A DNA stretch of 64,000 bases from Aquila chrysaetos chrysaetos (taxonomy: Eukaryota; Chordata; Aves; Accipitriformes; Accipitridae): NCBI RefSeq assembly GCF_900496995.4, contig NC_044022.1:16506938-16570937 (forward strand). Reading direction: 5' to 3'. The notes under the pieces are model-generated. The model saw only the letters and a program-made list of their open reading frames with translations, did not search any database and had not been told where the DNA came from. How positions within the stretch are numbered: the stretch's first letter is position 1; each line of letters opens with the position of its first letter. The position numbers were made by a program, and so were the translations under genes. Shown here piece by piece: positions 38,501 through 42,500 of the stretch.

Positions 38501-39182
38501 CATAAGTTTATCGATACACATAATTAGGGAGCAAATGACTACATTCCCCACCTCCGAAGAAAGGAAAATTTTAGAGGATGAACAACACAAAGCCTAGATC
38601 TAACACTTAAAGAATTTAAGAGCCAAAGCAGATAACGCAAACGCCACAGTAAAGCAGTCAACATTTGCGCGGATTCAGTTGCAGCACAAAGCAGTCAGTA
38701 AACACACGACGGTTAAAACGAAGCCAGCCTTCCCCGGGACCGCTGCGCTACAGAGGCTGCCGTAAGCAGCGTTAACGCCTCTTACTACCCTGCCCGGCAC
38801 AGCCACCCACAAGCGCTTCTCCAGAGCCGGGAAGAGAACCGCCGGAGTCAAAAGGTAGGGACAAGCGCGGCGCGCCGGCCGGGGGCTCAGCCCCGAGGCG
38901 GGCGGCCCGGGGCGCGCCTTGCTCGGGGGCAGAGAGGAGGACGGAGCACGCAGGAGCGCCCGCCGGCCCCCAGGGAGAGCCCCTCCGCCAGCGGGCTCTG
39001 CCCAGGAGGCCCCGGGCCCGCTCGGGCCGCTCCCCGTCAGTCAGCGGGAGCCGCCACCGGGGCGGCGGCCGATACAGCTCGACCAGCCCGAGCTGAGGAG
39101 GGACAACGCGGAGGGAGGGAAAGGAAAGGACGCCCGGGAAGGGAGCGGAACGACCCCGCGGCGGGGCTGCCCCACACCTACC
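908..39182 (-). CDS. CEP295: CEP295 gene, 22 exons seen, 3' end outside the window
   Basis: CEP295 is a centriolar protein. In the family it acts at the centriole wall and is needed for newly made centrioles to recruit pericentriolar material and become centrosomes. Its identity here comes from exon after exon resembling the vertebrate family as I remember it. Key matches are the N-terminus with KLRLSPNEE, the RLAAEEE block, the MPPQL and [13 protein letters not shown] block, the MIRNYQ block and the GLDLEQHEL block. All exons have GT donors and AG acceptors, and phases agree from ATG (37395) to 908. The visible CDS is 4201 nt (1400 codons plus one base). The human protein is about 2600 residues, so the C-terminus lies left of the window and the central repeat region is shorter here. 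Neighbourhood: the promoter is a CpG island at 38.8-39.6 kb. Confidence 0.95.
1329..1483 (-). CDS. CEP295: CEP295 exon 21
   Basis: Residues 1295-1346. It contains [20 protein letters not shown], closely matching LHHQLFKPLEPHPDFDLSSS of mammals. The first AG after the pyrimidine tract (CTTTTCTTATAG) sets the start at 1483. A second in-frame AG nine bases on would start it at 1474. The donor is GTACTA after AGCAAG. It ends in phase 0. Confidence 0.88.
1717..1736. repeat. T20 homopolymer
   Basis: Twenty T in a row in CEP295 intron 20, just left of the old CR1 fragment. The transcript carries an A-run. An A15 run (about 1621-1635) lies nearby. Confidence 0.9.
1790..2312 (+). repeat. Old CR1 LINE 3' end, CEP295 intron 20
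   Basis: Around 1850 the text runs gaagagccacaagggtgat, the usual CR1 segment before the [11 protein letters not shown] codons. Further on come ggcgatattcagaacttgcc and gcaacctggtctaagctggc, then the CR1 terminal signal attctatgattctag at about 2298-2312. It is strongly diverged, with no open frame. It lies antisense to CEP295. The 5' limit is approximate. Confidence 0.7.
2856..3089 (-). CDS. CEP295: CEP295 exon 20
   Basis: Residues 1217-1295. It runs [20 protein letters not shown] and ends [10 protein letters not shown], where the final THFQ matches the GHTHFQ segment of mammals. SLLPFTLQQ corresponds to the KSLLPA region. The acceptor is TTACTATTGCAG and the donor GTATTT. It is 234 nt, ending one base into a codon. 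Confidence 0.85.
3090..4552 (-). other. CEP295: CEP295 intron 19
   Basis: AT-rich intron with no feature recognised. The (CA)n repeat belongs to the next intron upstream. Confidence 0.5.
4553..4691 (-). CDS. CEP295: CEP295 exon 19
   Basis: Residues 1171-1217. It contains [19 protein letters not shown], matching LSSATVSTGSLLSYENTDLS of mammals. The acceptor is TTTCATCCTAG and the donor a perfect GTAAGT. It is 139 nt, enters in phase 0 and leaves one base of a Gly codon. Confidence 0.87.
4897..4935. repeat. (CA)n microsatellite, interrupted
   Basis: Dinucleotide run acacacacgtacacgtgcac followed by a pure (CA)n stretch, in CEP295 intron 19. Confidence 0.92.
5505..6213 (+). repeat. Old CR1 LINE fragment (reverse transcriptase part), CEP295 intron 18
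   Basis: The sequence shows CR1 reverse transcriptase relics in order. A ...[12 protein letters not shown]-like stretch at about 5540-5580 corresponds to the catalytic LDF-KAFDTV region. [11 protein letters not shown]-like stretch follows at about 5725-5755. Next come a cttttatcaagtctgcagat relic of the FADD region near 5795, the SKCKVQHLG-like stretch near 5910-5940, and the [13 protein letters not shown]-like stretch near 6050-6090. There are many stops and frameshifts, and the 3' end is missing. It is antisense to CEP295. Confidence 0.85.
6262..6363 (-). CDS. CEP295: CEP295 exon 18
   Basis: Residues 1137-1170, [20 protein letters not shown] then [14 protein letters not shown]. It resembles the mammalian segment with VENHAVLSYAVEEE. 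The acceptor is GTTCAGCCCAG. The donor GTTGGT is weak but keeps phase 0 with exon 19. An old CR1 fragment ends about 50 bp past this donor. An open frame runs through both splice sites, so the boundaries are less certain than the coding call. Confidence 0.65.
7310..7336. repeat. A-run followed by G17
   Basis: An A-run of about 11 is followed by 17 G (7320-7336), in CEP295 intron 17. In the transcript this reads C17 then U-run. Confidence 0.9.
8595..8618. repeat. C24 homopolymer
   Basis: Twenty-four C in a row on the plus strand, so G24 in the CEP295 pre-mRNA. It gives spurious polyproline and polyglycine frames. Confidence 0.92.
12096..12292 (-). CDS. CEP295: CEP295 exon 17, poorly conserved
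   Basis: Residues 1071-1136, from [19 protein letters not shown] to [10 protein letters not shown]. The acceptor is TTTTAAATTCAG; the donor is GTAACT at 12095. Reading past that donor meets an in-frame TGA within nine bases, so the exon must end here or earlier. The phase fits exon 16 upstream and exon 18 downstream. I cannot align it confidently to mammals, so the call rests on splice sites and phase. Confidence 0.6.
12293..13853 (-). other. CEP295: CEP295 intron 16, with a possible old interspersed repeat near 13020-13160
   Basis: Mostly AT-rich. The stretch at about 13060-13160 (cagcctgacaggcctacaat followed by a ggcacaatatta-like end) resembles an old amniote interspersed repeat, but I cannot name the family. 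An (AT)n-rich tract lies at 13811-13850 beside the exon 16 donor. Confidence 0.4.
13854..14006 (-). CDS. CEP295: CEP295 exon 16
   Basis: Residues 1020-1071. It contains [20 protein letters not shown] then SVILEVDTP, which matches the [20 protein letters not shown] segment of mammals almost residue for residue. The acceptor is TTTGTTTTACAG and the donor GTAAAA. It is 153 nt and ends one base into a codon. The intron to exon 15 is only 126 bp. Confidence 0.93.
14133..14304 (-). CDS. CEP295: CEP295 exon 15
   Basis: Residues 963-1020, [20 protein letters not shown] and on to ISPAEQTG. The acceptor is CCTTTTAAG followed by GTGAGACG, and the donor is GTAAGG. It is 172 nt. It is weakly conserved, but splice sites, phase and position between two conserved exons support it. 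Confidence 0.82.
14556..14598. repeat. A31 followed by G12
   Basis: A pure A run (14556-14586) directly followed by a pure G run (14587-14598), about 250 bp upstream of the CEP295 exon 15 acceptor. It may be a retroposon tail or a replication-slippage tract. Confidence 0.9.
15131..16214 (-). CDS. CEP295: CEP295 exon 14, the large central exon
   Basis: Residues 601-962, 1084 nt. It begins [20 protein letters not shown], the continuation of the helical block, followed by about 230 poorly conserved Ser/Pro/Gln-rich residues. It ends in a coiled coil, [20 protein letters not shown] then [17 protein letters not shown]. That coiled coil is the only clear copy of the LxxLQEQLDxQREAL module that is repeated many times in mammals. 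The acceptor is TTTCTGTTCAG and the donor GTAAGC. It ends in phase 0. Confidence 0.95.
16341..16438 (-). CDS. CEP295: CEP295 exon 13
   Basis: Residues 569-601, including [18 protein letters not shown]. It matches the HRQMIRNYQHQLLQQNR block of mammals. The acceptor is TTTTGATTAG and the donor GTAAAT. It is 98 nt and ends two bases into an Arg codon completed by exon 14. Confidence 0.92.
16811..16832. repeat. A22 homopolymer
   Basis: Pure A run in CEP295 intron 12. Confidence 0.9.
17271..17483 (-). CDS. CEP295: CEP295 exon 12, Gln/Glu/Lys-rich coiled coil
   Basis: Residues 498-568, beginning [20 protein letters not shown] and then [15 protein letters not shown]. This is a strong coiled-coil segment with heptad-like leucines. 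The acceptor is TATTCTCAATAG and the donor GTGAAG. It is 213 nt, phase 0 at both ends. The coding strand has nine A in a row in the AKKKKEE codons (17349-17357). Confidence 0.92.
17484..19065 (-). other. CEP295: CEP295 intron 11
   Basis: Contains an impure A-rich tract (17527-17560) close to the exon 12 acceptor, and C15 at 18302. The rest is plain AT-rich intron. Confidence 0.6.
18302..18316. repeat. C15 homopolymer
   Basis: Pure C run in CEP295 intron 11, G15 in the transcript. Confidence 0.9.
19066..19172 (-). CDS. CEP295: CEP295 exon 11
   Basis: Residues 462-497. It contains [20 protein letters not shown], which matches the SSVLLHPQEEAARIRM block of mammals. The acceptor is GTATATTTTAG and the donor a perfect GTAAGTG. 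It is 107 nt and ends in phase 0. Confidence 0.92.
19173..20436 (-). other. CEP295: CEP295 intron 10
   Basis: No recognisable gene. Overlapping open frames on both strands near 19777-20048 show no conserved motif. Confidence 0.6.
20437..20661 (-). CDS. CEP295: CEP295 exon 10
   Basis: Residues 387-462. It contains [17 protein letters not shown] and [13 protein letters not shown], both with clear counterparts in mammalian CEP295. The acceptor is TATTCTTTATAG and the donor GTACGT. It is 225 nt, entering with two bases and leaving with one base. The T26 run at 20731-20756, an A-run in the transcript, lies about 70 bp upstream of the acceptor. Confidence 0.92.
20731..20756. repeat. T26 homopolymer
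   Basis: Pure T run about 70 bp upstream of the CEP295 exon 10 acceptor; the transcript has A26. Confidence 0.9.
21633..21824 (-). CDS. CEP295: CEP295 exon 9, acidic
   Basis: Residues 323-387, beginning [20 protein letters not shown] and continuing [13 protein letters not shown]. The acceptor is TTTTAATTAG and the donor GTAAAG. It is 192 nt. The second half is acidic and contains a short direct repeat, ESACNTQP followed by ESACDTRE. The first half matches the family (GxLILxxEPxPLP); the tail is poorly conserved. Confidence 0.9.
22130..23330 (+). repeat. LTR-like / degenerate tandem repeat region in CEP295 intron 8
   Basis: This stretch is much more GC-rich than the introns around it. It has a TATA-like ataaaagg at 22436-22443, followed by a pyrimidine-rich stretch and a sequence like the end of an LTR R region. 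To the right lie related degenerate units beginning near 22930, 23111 and 23230. Each contains aggatccagggtcagctact-like sequence, then a gatccata-like sequence, then a TG/CA-rich part. It might be an old LTR whose inner part was tandemly duplicated, or a minisatellite beside an unrelated repeat. Family and strand are uncertain. Confidence 0.4.
23575..23758 (-). CDS. CEP295: CEP295 exon 8
   Basis: Residues 262-323, with [20 protein letters not shown], then [20 protein letters not shown] and [17 protein letters not shown]. The acceptor is TGTTTGAAG and the donor is GTAAGT after GACAGGA. It is 184 nt and ends one base into a Lys codon. The MPPQL and [13 protein letters not shown] motifs are highly conserved among CEP295 proteins. 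Confidence 0.95.
23759..24887 (-). other. CEP295: CEP295 intron 7
   Basis: AT-rich. A 128-residue open frame on the plus strand (23873-24259) has no family match or promoter context and is taken as chance. Confidence 0.6.
24888..25028 (-). CDS. CEP295: CEP295 exon 7
   Basis: Residues 215-261, beginning [20 protein letters not shown] and ending [10 protein letters not shown]. The acceptor is TTGACTGCCAG and the donor GTAGGC. It is 141 nt, phase 0. This is one of the best conserved blocks of the family and was decisive for identifying the gene. Confidence 0.95.
25029..26464 (-). other. CEP295: CEP295 intron 6
   Basis: AT-rich with short homopolymers; nothing else recognised. Confidence 0.6.
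26465..26578 (-). CDS. CEP295: CEP295 exon 6
   Basis: Residues 177-214, [20 protein letters not shown] then [18 protein letters not shown]. It aligns with the mammalian segment that starts NIEVKR and ends just before [10 protein letters not shown]. The acceptor is CCTTCCTAG. The donor is GTGATT, which has the +3/+4 bases of a good donor but lacks G at +5. It is 114 nt and phase 0 at both ends. The intron upstream is the longest in the window (about 7 kb) and contains the broken CR1. Confidence 0.85.
28408..29039 (+). pseudogene. CR1 ORF2 relic: endonuclease C-terminus and linker
   Basis: Two overlapping open frames (28408-28758 and 28755-29039) together carry the end of the endonuclease and the basic linker [21 protein letters not shown] one-base shift near 28750 separates them, and another near 29035 moves the following [11 protein letters not shown]-like codons into a different frame. 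Confidence 0.88.
29190..30016 (+). pseudogene. CR1 ORF2 relic: reverse transcriptase
   Basis: Fingers and palm motifs lie in one frame to about 29665: [24 protein letters not shown] and [13 protein letters not shown], the last with Tyr where CR1 usually has Asp after KAF. The remainder ([37 protein letters not shown]) is in another frame from 29663. Here the PQGSVLGP motif reads AQGLVLGP. The frameshift and substitutions make it non-functional. Confidence 0.9.
30298..30645 (+). pseudogene. CR1 ORF2 relic: C-terminal region
   Basis: The frame encodes [20 protein letters not shown], then [20 protein letters not shown] and [19 protein letters not shown], ending close to the 3' UTR. This is the standard CR1 C-terminus. 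It is separated from the reverse transcriptase relic by stops between 30016 and 30298. Confidence 0.88.
33533..33626 (-). CDS. CEP295: CEP295 exon 5, polyproline segment
   Basis: Residues 145-176, with [20 protein letters not shown] followed by [11 protein letters not shown]. The SLPPPPP motif is a family hallmark at this position. The acceptor is CCCCCAAG behind a very long T/G-rich tract, and the donor is GTATGT. The 94-nt exon restores phase 0. The acceptor tract includes a (TG)n-like stretch at about 33655-33690. Confidence 0.92.
33808..33933. repeat. 63-bp tandem duplication, two copies, CEP295 intron 4
   Basis: The 63-bp unit beginning tggggatgggcaagcaca runs from 33808 to 33870 and is repeated at 33871-33933. 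The only difference is C at 33826 against T at 33889. It is a very recent duplication. The length is a multiple of three, but the stretch is intronic and does not code. Confidence 0.93.
34578..34702 (-). CDS. CEP295: CEP295 exon 4
   Basis: Residues 104-145, beginning [20 protein letters not shown] and ending LLHEQAR. The acceptor is ATTGTTAAG and the donor GTATGC. The exon is 125 nt and ends two bases into a codon that exon 5 completes as Arg. It is charged and helical and continues the N-terminal coiled-coil segment. It was recognised by homology and splice sites, since no long open frame spans it. Confidence 0.9.
34703..35925 (-). other. CEP295: CEP295 intron 3
   Basis: AT-rich intron; no recognisable feature. 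Confidence 0.6.
35926..36126 (-). CDS. CEP295: CEP295 exon 3
   Basis: Residues 37-103, beginning [20 protein letters not shown] and ending [10 protein letters not shown]. It has an acceptor TTTCTACAG and a consensus donor GTAAGTG. The exon is 201 nt and phase 0 at both ends. The highly charged E/Q/K/R sequence is typical of a long helix or coiled coil. It closely follows the mammalian family, including the [19 protein letters not shown] stretch. Confidence 0.93.
36127..37287 (-). other. CEP295: CEP295 intron 2
   Basis: AT-rich intron. Open frames here have no splice context or family match. No repeat was recognised. Confidence 0.6.
37288..37421 (-). CDS. CEP295: CEP295 exon 2 with start codon
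   Basis: The acceptor TTGTTCTCATAG ends at 37422 and the donor GTATGC begins at 37287. The ATG is at 37395-37393, after about 26 nt of UTR. It encodes residues 1-36, beginning [18 protein letters not shown] and ending in a basic RRRKLRLQQ. This matches the conserved N-terminus of vertebrate CEP295, which supports the start choice. The exon ends in phase 0. Confidence 0.93.
37422..39181 (-). other. CEP295: CEP295 intron 1
   Basis: Ordinary AT-rich sequence left of about 38700, then the CpG island. No other exon or repeat was recognised. Confidence 0.5.
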
Positions 39183-39300
39183 CGCCGCTTCTCCCGCCGC
39201 CCACTTGGCCCTCCGGGCCGCCGTCGCCGGCAACGACTGCCTCCTCCCGCTGCGTCACCTCTGACGCTCACCCCGAGCGGCCAATGGCTGCCGGCGCAGC
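39182..39300 (-). other. CEP295: CEP295 exon 1, probably non-coding 5' UTR (start approximate)
   Basis: On the minus strand a consensus-like donor GTAGGT follows GCGGCGG, with its first base at 39181, so an exon would end at 39182. It lies in the CpG island where a housekeeping start is expected. The next acceptor, at 37422, precedes the ATG of exon 2. The transcription start cannot be fixed by eye; 39300 is a guess between the donor and the NRF1-type sites. An alternative first exon in the same island is possible. Confidence 0.5.
39251..39285. promoter_or_regulatory. CEP295: CRE-like half sites and CCAAT box upstream of CEP295
   Basis: TGCGTCAC at 39251-39258 and TGACGC at 39262-39267 are opposed CREB/ATF-like half sites. 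CCAAT follows at 39281-39285. They lie next to the inferred CEP295 start, which has no TATA box. Confidence 0.5.
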
Positions 39301-39333
39301 GGGAAACGGAGGGCCACGGCGGGAAACGCCCTC

Positions 39334-39344
39334 TGCGCATGCGG
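39334..39344. promoter_or_regulatory. NRF1-type site 1
   Basis: TGCGCATGCGG, close to the NRF1 palindrome GCGCATGCGC. Such sites are common in CpG-island promoters of housekeeping genes. Confidence 0.65.
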
Positions 39345-39393
39345 AGCGCTCCCCTCGCCGATACACCTCCCACCGCTCCGGGCACACCGCAGC

Positions 39394-39403
39394 GCGCATG
39401 CGC
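39394..39403. promoter_or_regulatory. NRF1-type site 2, perfect palindrome
   Basis: GCGCATGCGC, an exact NRF1 core, 60 bp from the first site. Confidence 0.7.
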
Positions 39404-39440
39404 CACCGCGCCACCCTTCCCCGCCTCCCGCTACGACTGA

Positions 39441-39468
39441 GCCCCGCCCCTGCCTCCTGGTGACCAAT
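39441..39468 (+). promoter_or_regulatory. GC box and CCAAT box upstream of the TATA box
   Basis: GCCCCGCCCC at 39441-39450 is an SP1-type site. CCAAT at 39464-39468 lies about 50 bp before the TATA box, a normal spacing for a plus-strand promoter. Confidence 0.6.
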
Positions 39469-39517
39469 GGGAACTGAGGAAAGTTGTGACTGGCCGGTGA
39501 GGCCGAACGCGGCGACT

Positions 39518-39556
39518 ATAAAAGGGGCGCTGGGGCAGGGGAGGCACTTCACTCCC
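39518..39556 (+). promoter_or_regulatory. Plus-strand TATA box and initiator
   Basis: TATAAAAG at 39518-39525 is followed by an initiator-like TTCACTCC with its A at 39552, about 34 bp from the TATA. It points away from CEP295. The downstream transcript is not identified; no coding exon is recognisable to its right. Confidence 0.6.
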
Positions 39557-39559
39557 TCC

Positions 39560-42500
39560 CCGCTCCCTCAGGTCCTCTCCTAGTCAGTCCCGGCCCAAGG
39601 CCTGATTTAAACGGGGTTAGGGCTTTGCCCGCTTACTCAGGAGATCTCAGCGTGCGCTTGAAGGGGCTTATGGCCGCGATTTTCTCACGGCGCTACATCA
39701 GCAGGCCTCTGTCAGGGTTTCCGAGTGCTAAAGCTCGCGTGGGAGGGGTATGGGCTAAACTAGAAACGGTGGGGGAGCGGAAGAAAACTCAGCACTGCTA
39801 GTTTTACCTCACTGGCTTTACCTCTACGTAACCTTCTCGCTCAACACTCTTTTTGGATGCGCTGTATGAGTAGAAGGAGTAAATTCAGACACTGGCAGTA
39901 CCCCTGGACGTGCAGTGCTGCTCTGCCTGTCTCCTAGGCTTGCGTGCGGCTGGCCAAGTCGCTTCTACAGTGAGAGATCTGTGCTGCTACCTCGACCTCA
40001 CAACTAGTGCTGATCTTTCTTTTATAAACCTCTTTTTAAACTAATGTCTGCTCCTTGTAAGCCTGATGCAATACTTGTTTGCTTCTTTGCTTTCATCCTC
40101 ATGTGTTAGTTTAATTTTTAAAAGGGAACATTTATCATATGTGCGAGAGCTGCAGCAGTTGGGATTTGAAAGCAGAGTCATCCGATACCCTTGATTTATG
40201 AGGAACATAAAACTGAGCAAAAACTTGTTATTCATTTTGAGAGAAACAATTCTGCTGCACATAGGGATGAAGTGACAGAGGCAGTGTTAGATTGTTTCTC
40301 TGCGTTGAGTATGTTCCCAGGGTCTGAGCTGGTGCTGCAAAAATGGAAGAACTGCTTGTGAATTATAACCGATGGGGCACAAAGGAGATAATCGGTTGTC
40401 TTGCACTGAAACGTGAGTGCAAAACATAGCTACTTTCAATGGCAGTTTCTTCTAGAAAAAGGAAAAAACAATTTTGTACTAGGAGCTAACTGTCATAGTA
40501 ACCCACCGTATTGTGCCCTACAGGACTGAAACCAGGAGGGCCGAGATTACTTGGTAAAACTTAGCGGTTTGGTGCATGCAGATGCATAGCCACACAGGAA
40601 ATACACTAAAAAAAGTACAGGATTGCAAAACAAAAAGCATGAGCACAGGAAGAAGAGGTAACGGCAGTTGAACGTGGTTTCTTCCCTGCCTTCTGCATTT
40701 TACTGCTAAACTGCCTTCTTTTCCACAGACTTCTGTGCTATGGGATCAGTTAGGGAGATAATTTGCTTTCTGTCAAGTGCTTGCAACTTGCTGCAAACTG
40801 CTGACTGTAATAGCTGGTACCAAGTTAATACCTGATTGTATATTAAAGACACCCAGATGTTTCACAGTATGCATATTGAATAAATTAAATGTGAGTAGTG
40901 TGCTTCCAAATGCATCTCCTAGTCTCCTTATTGGATTTTTTTGTCCTTCAGCATTTTCATTATGGCAGCGCTCTGCACAATAACATCTCTTCTAAATAGC
41001 TTTATCCTGCAGGTCAACAGGTAAAAAAAAAATTGAAGACAGTCCATTAAGAAAGTAATTGAGACTATAGATTTTAGAATCCTCTACTTATAAAATGTGA
41101 AAGAGGTCAAATATCTGCTCCTCAATTATACTATTGGAAAAAAGGGATATTACGAAACCCACATGTGCTGGGTAAGAATTTTGTTTCAAAGGTGTTTTCT
41201 AGTCAATGTATTGCAGAATTATTTCTGCTACCACTTAATTTACATACGTATACTGAAAAACAGGGATTTAGCAAACTGTCATTTTAATACTGTAATATAT
41301 TCTACTTTTTACTACACCTGTTTGAATTACAGTATTACAGGCCTGCATTAATTCTTTCCCATTGTGAAGTAGATGGTGTTCCTTATATAAAAGGTGAATA
41401 GTGATGCAGCAGTATCGGTGCATCTAGCCAGGCATATATAAAGCTGGAGACAATAGCTCCCCCGTGCTTCAATTACTGGTCACATTTCTCCTGGGGGAAA
41501 AGAATGATACTTGGAGGACTTATCTACAAATTCCCAAGATAGCTGGGGGAAAATCTGAATTTCTTTTCAGGAACAGAATGCTTTCCATACATAAAAAATG
41601 TCTTACAGTGTGAATCTACATGAAAACAGATTTAAAAGAAATCATTTTTGTTTCATGTGTTTGAAGTTGAAGAGGGTTTGTATGACTGAAGTCCGCTGCT
41701 GAGGTGGCCTGCAGTGCACGGTCAGGAGCTCAAATCACAGTATAGGCCTTCTGCTGTCCCAGAAAATGGCTTTTGAGAGTGGGACTGTCCATACTTCCCT
41801 ATCAATCACAGAGGATGTTTATTCCATCAGCAGATGAACCACTGCAAGAGATGTTGGCACAGGCACCTTGCCTTGGTGTGCTCTGTGGGACTATTTAGTC
41901 TGGATATAAGATTACGAGACTGGAGTTGCCTTTGTGTGCCCTGAGAGAAGAGATTCCCTGTCTCATAGGCAGCTCGAGCAGACCAGTGTATGCAACCTAT
42001 ACCTCTTACTGCCACACAGGAGCACTTGCTCCTTTCTTCATTAAAAATTCTTAACCGGGCACTCATGTCTCTCACTCTCACAAGGGAAGGATGACTTGGC
42101 AGGCTTTTCTGCATCTTCAGCAGGGAAACACTGGTTTTATAGGTTTTCTGAGATCCAGTAATGGAACAGTACAATCACCTGACAGCTCACCCTTGTGCGG
42201 GACTTGGCACCCTGCAAGAATTAAGTGTTCTACTTGAAAACCGCTGAAGGAAGAGCTGTAAAGAAAGTGTCATATTCAGACACTAAACCCCCCGCCCCAC
42301 GTCCTCTAACACCTCATTAGACAGTAATGCAGTTTTCTGTTTTTTGTCTCCTTGCTGATTACCGAAGTATCGGAATGAAATGAGAACTTCTCTCAGTTTG
42401 AATTGGCCTTTCTCTGCATTCAGTATTCTTCAATGTCACATACCACGTTATCATATGGTCTTAAATGTTTCCCTGTGGTTCATTTTGTTTTGATCTGTGA

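Larger units (their letters stand above)
38780..39560. promoter_or_regulatory. CpG island, divergent promoter region
   Basis: A sharp change to very GC- and CpG-rich sequence between AT-rich flanks. It covers CEP295 exon 1 on the minus strand and a TATA-type core promoter on the plus strand. Long open frames on both strands here are explained by lack of stop codons in GC-rich DNA. Confidence 0.9.

Noticed and set aside
38772-39467. Long open frames on both strands in the CpG island (up to 173 residues)
   Set aside because: GC-rich DNA is poor in stop codons. The peptides are low-complexity Arg/Pro/Gly/Ala and overlap each other on opposite strands, so they are not genes.
41827-42174. 115-residue open frame on the minus strand
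   Set aside because: No domain, signal peptide or splice context, and no family recognised. Its length is within chance for a 64-kb window.
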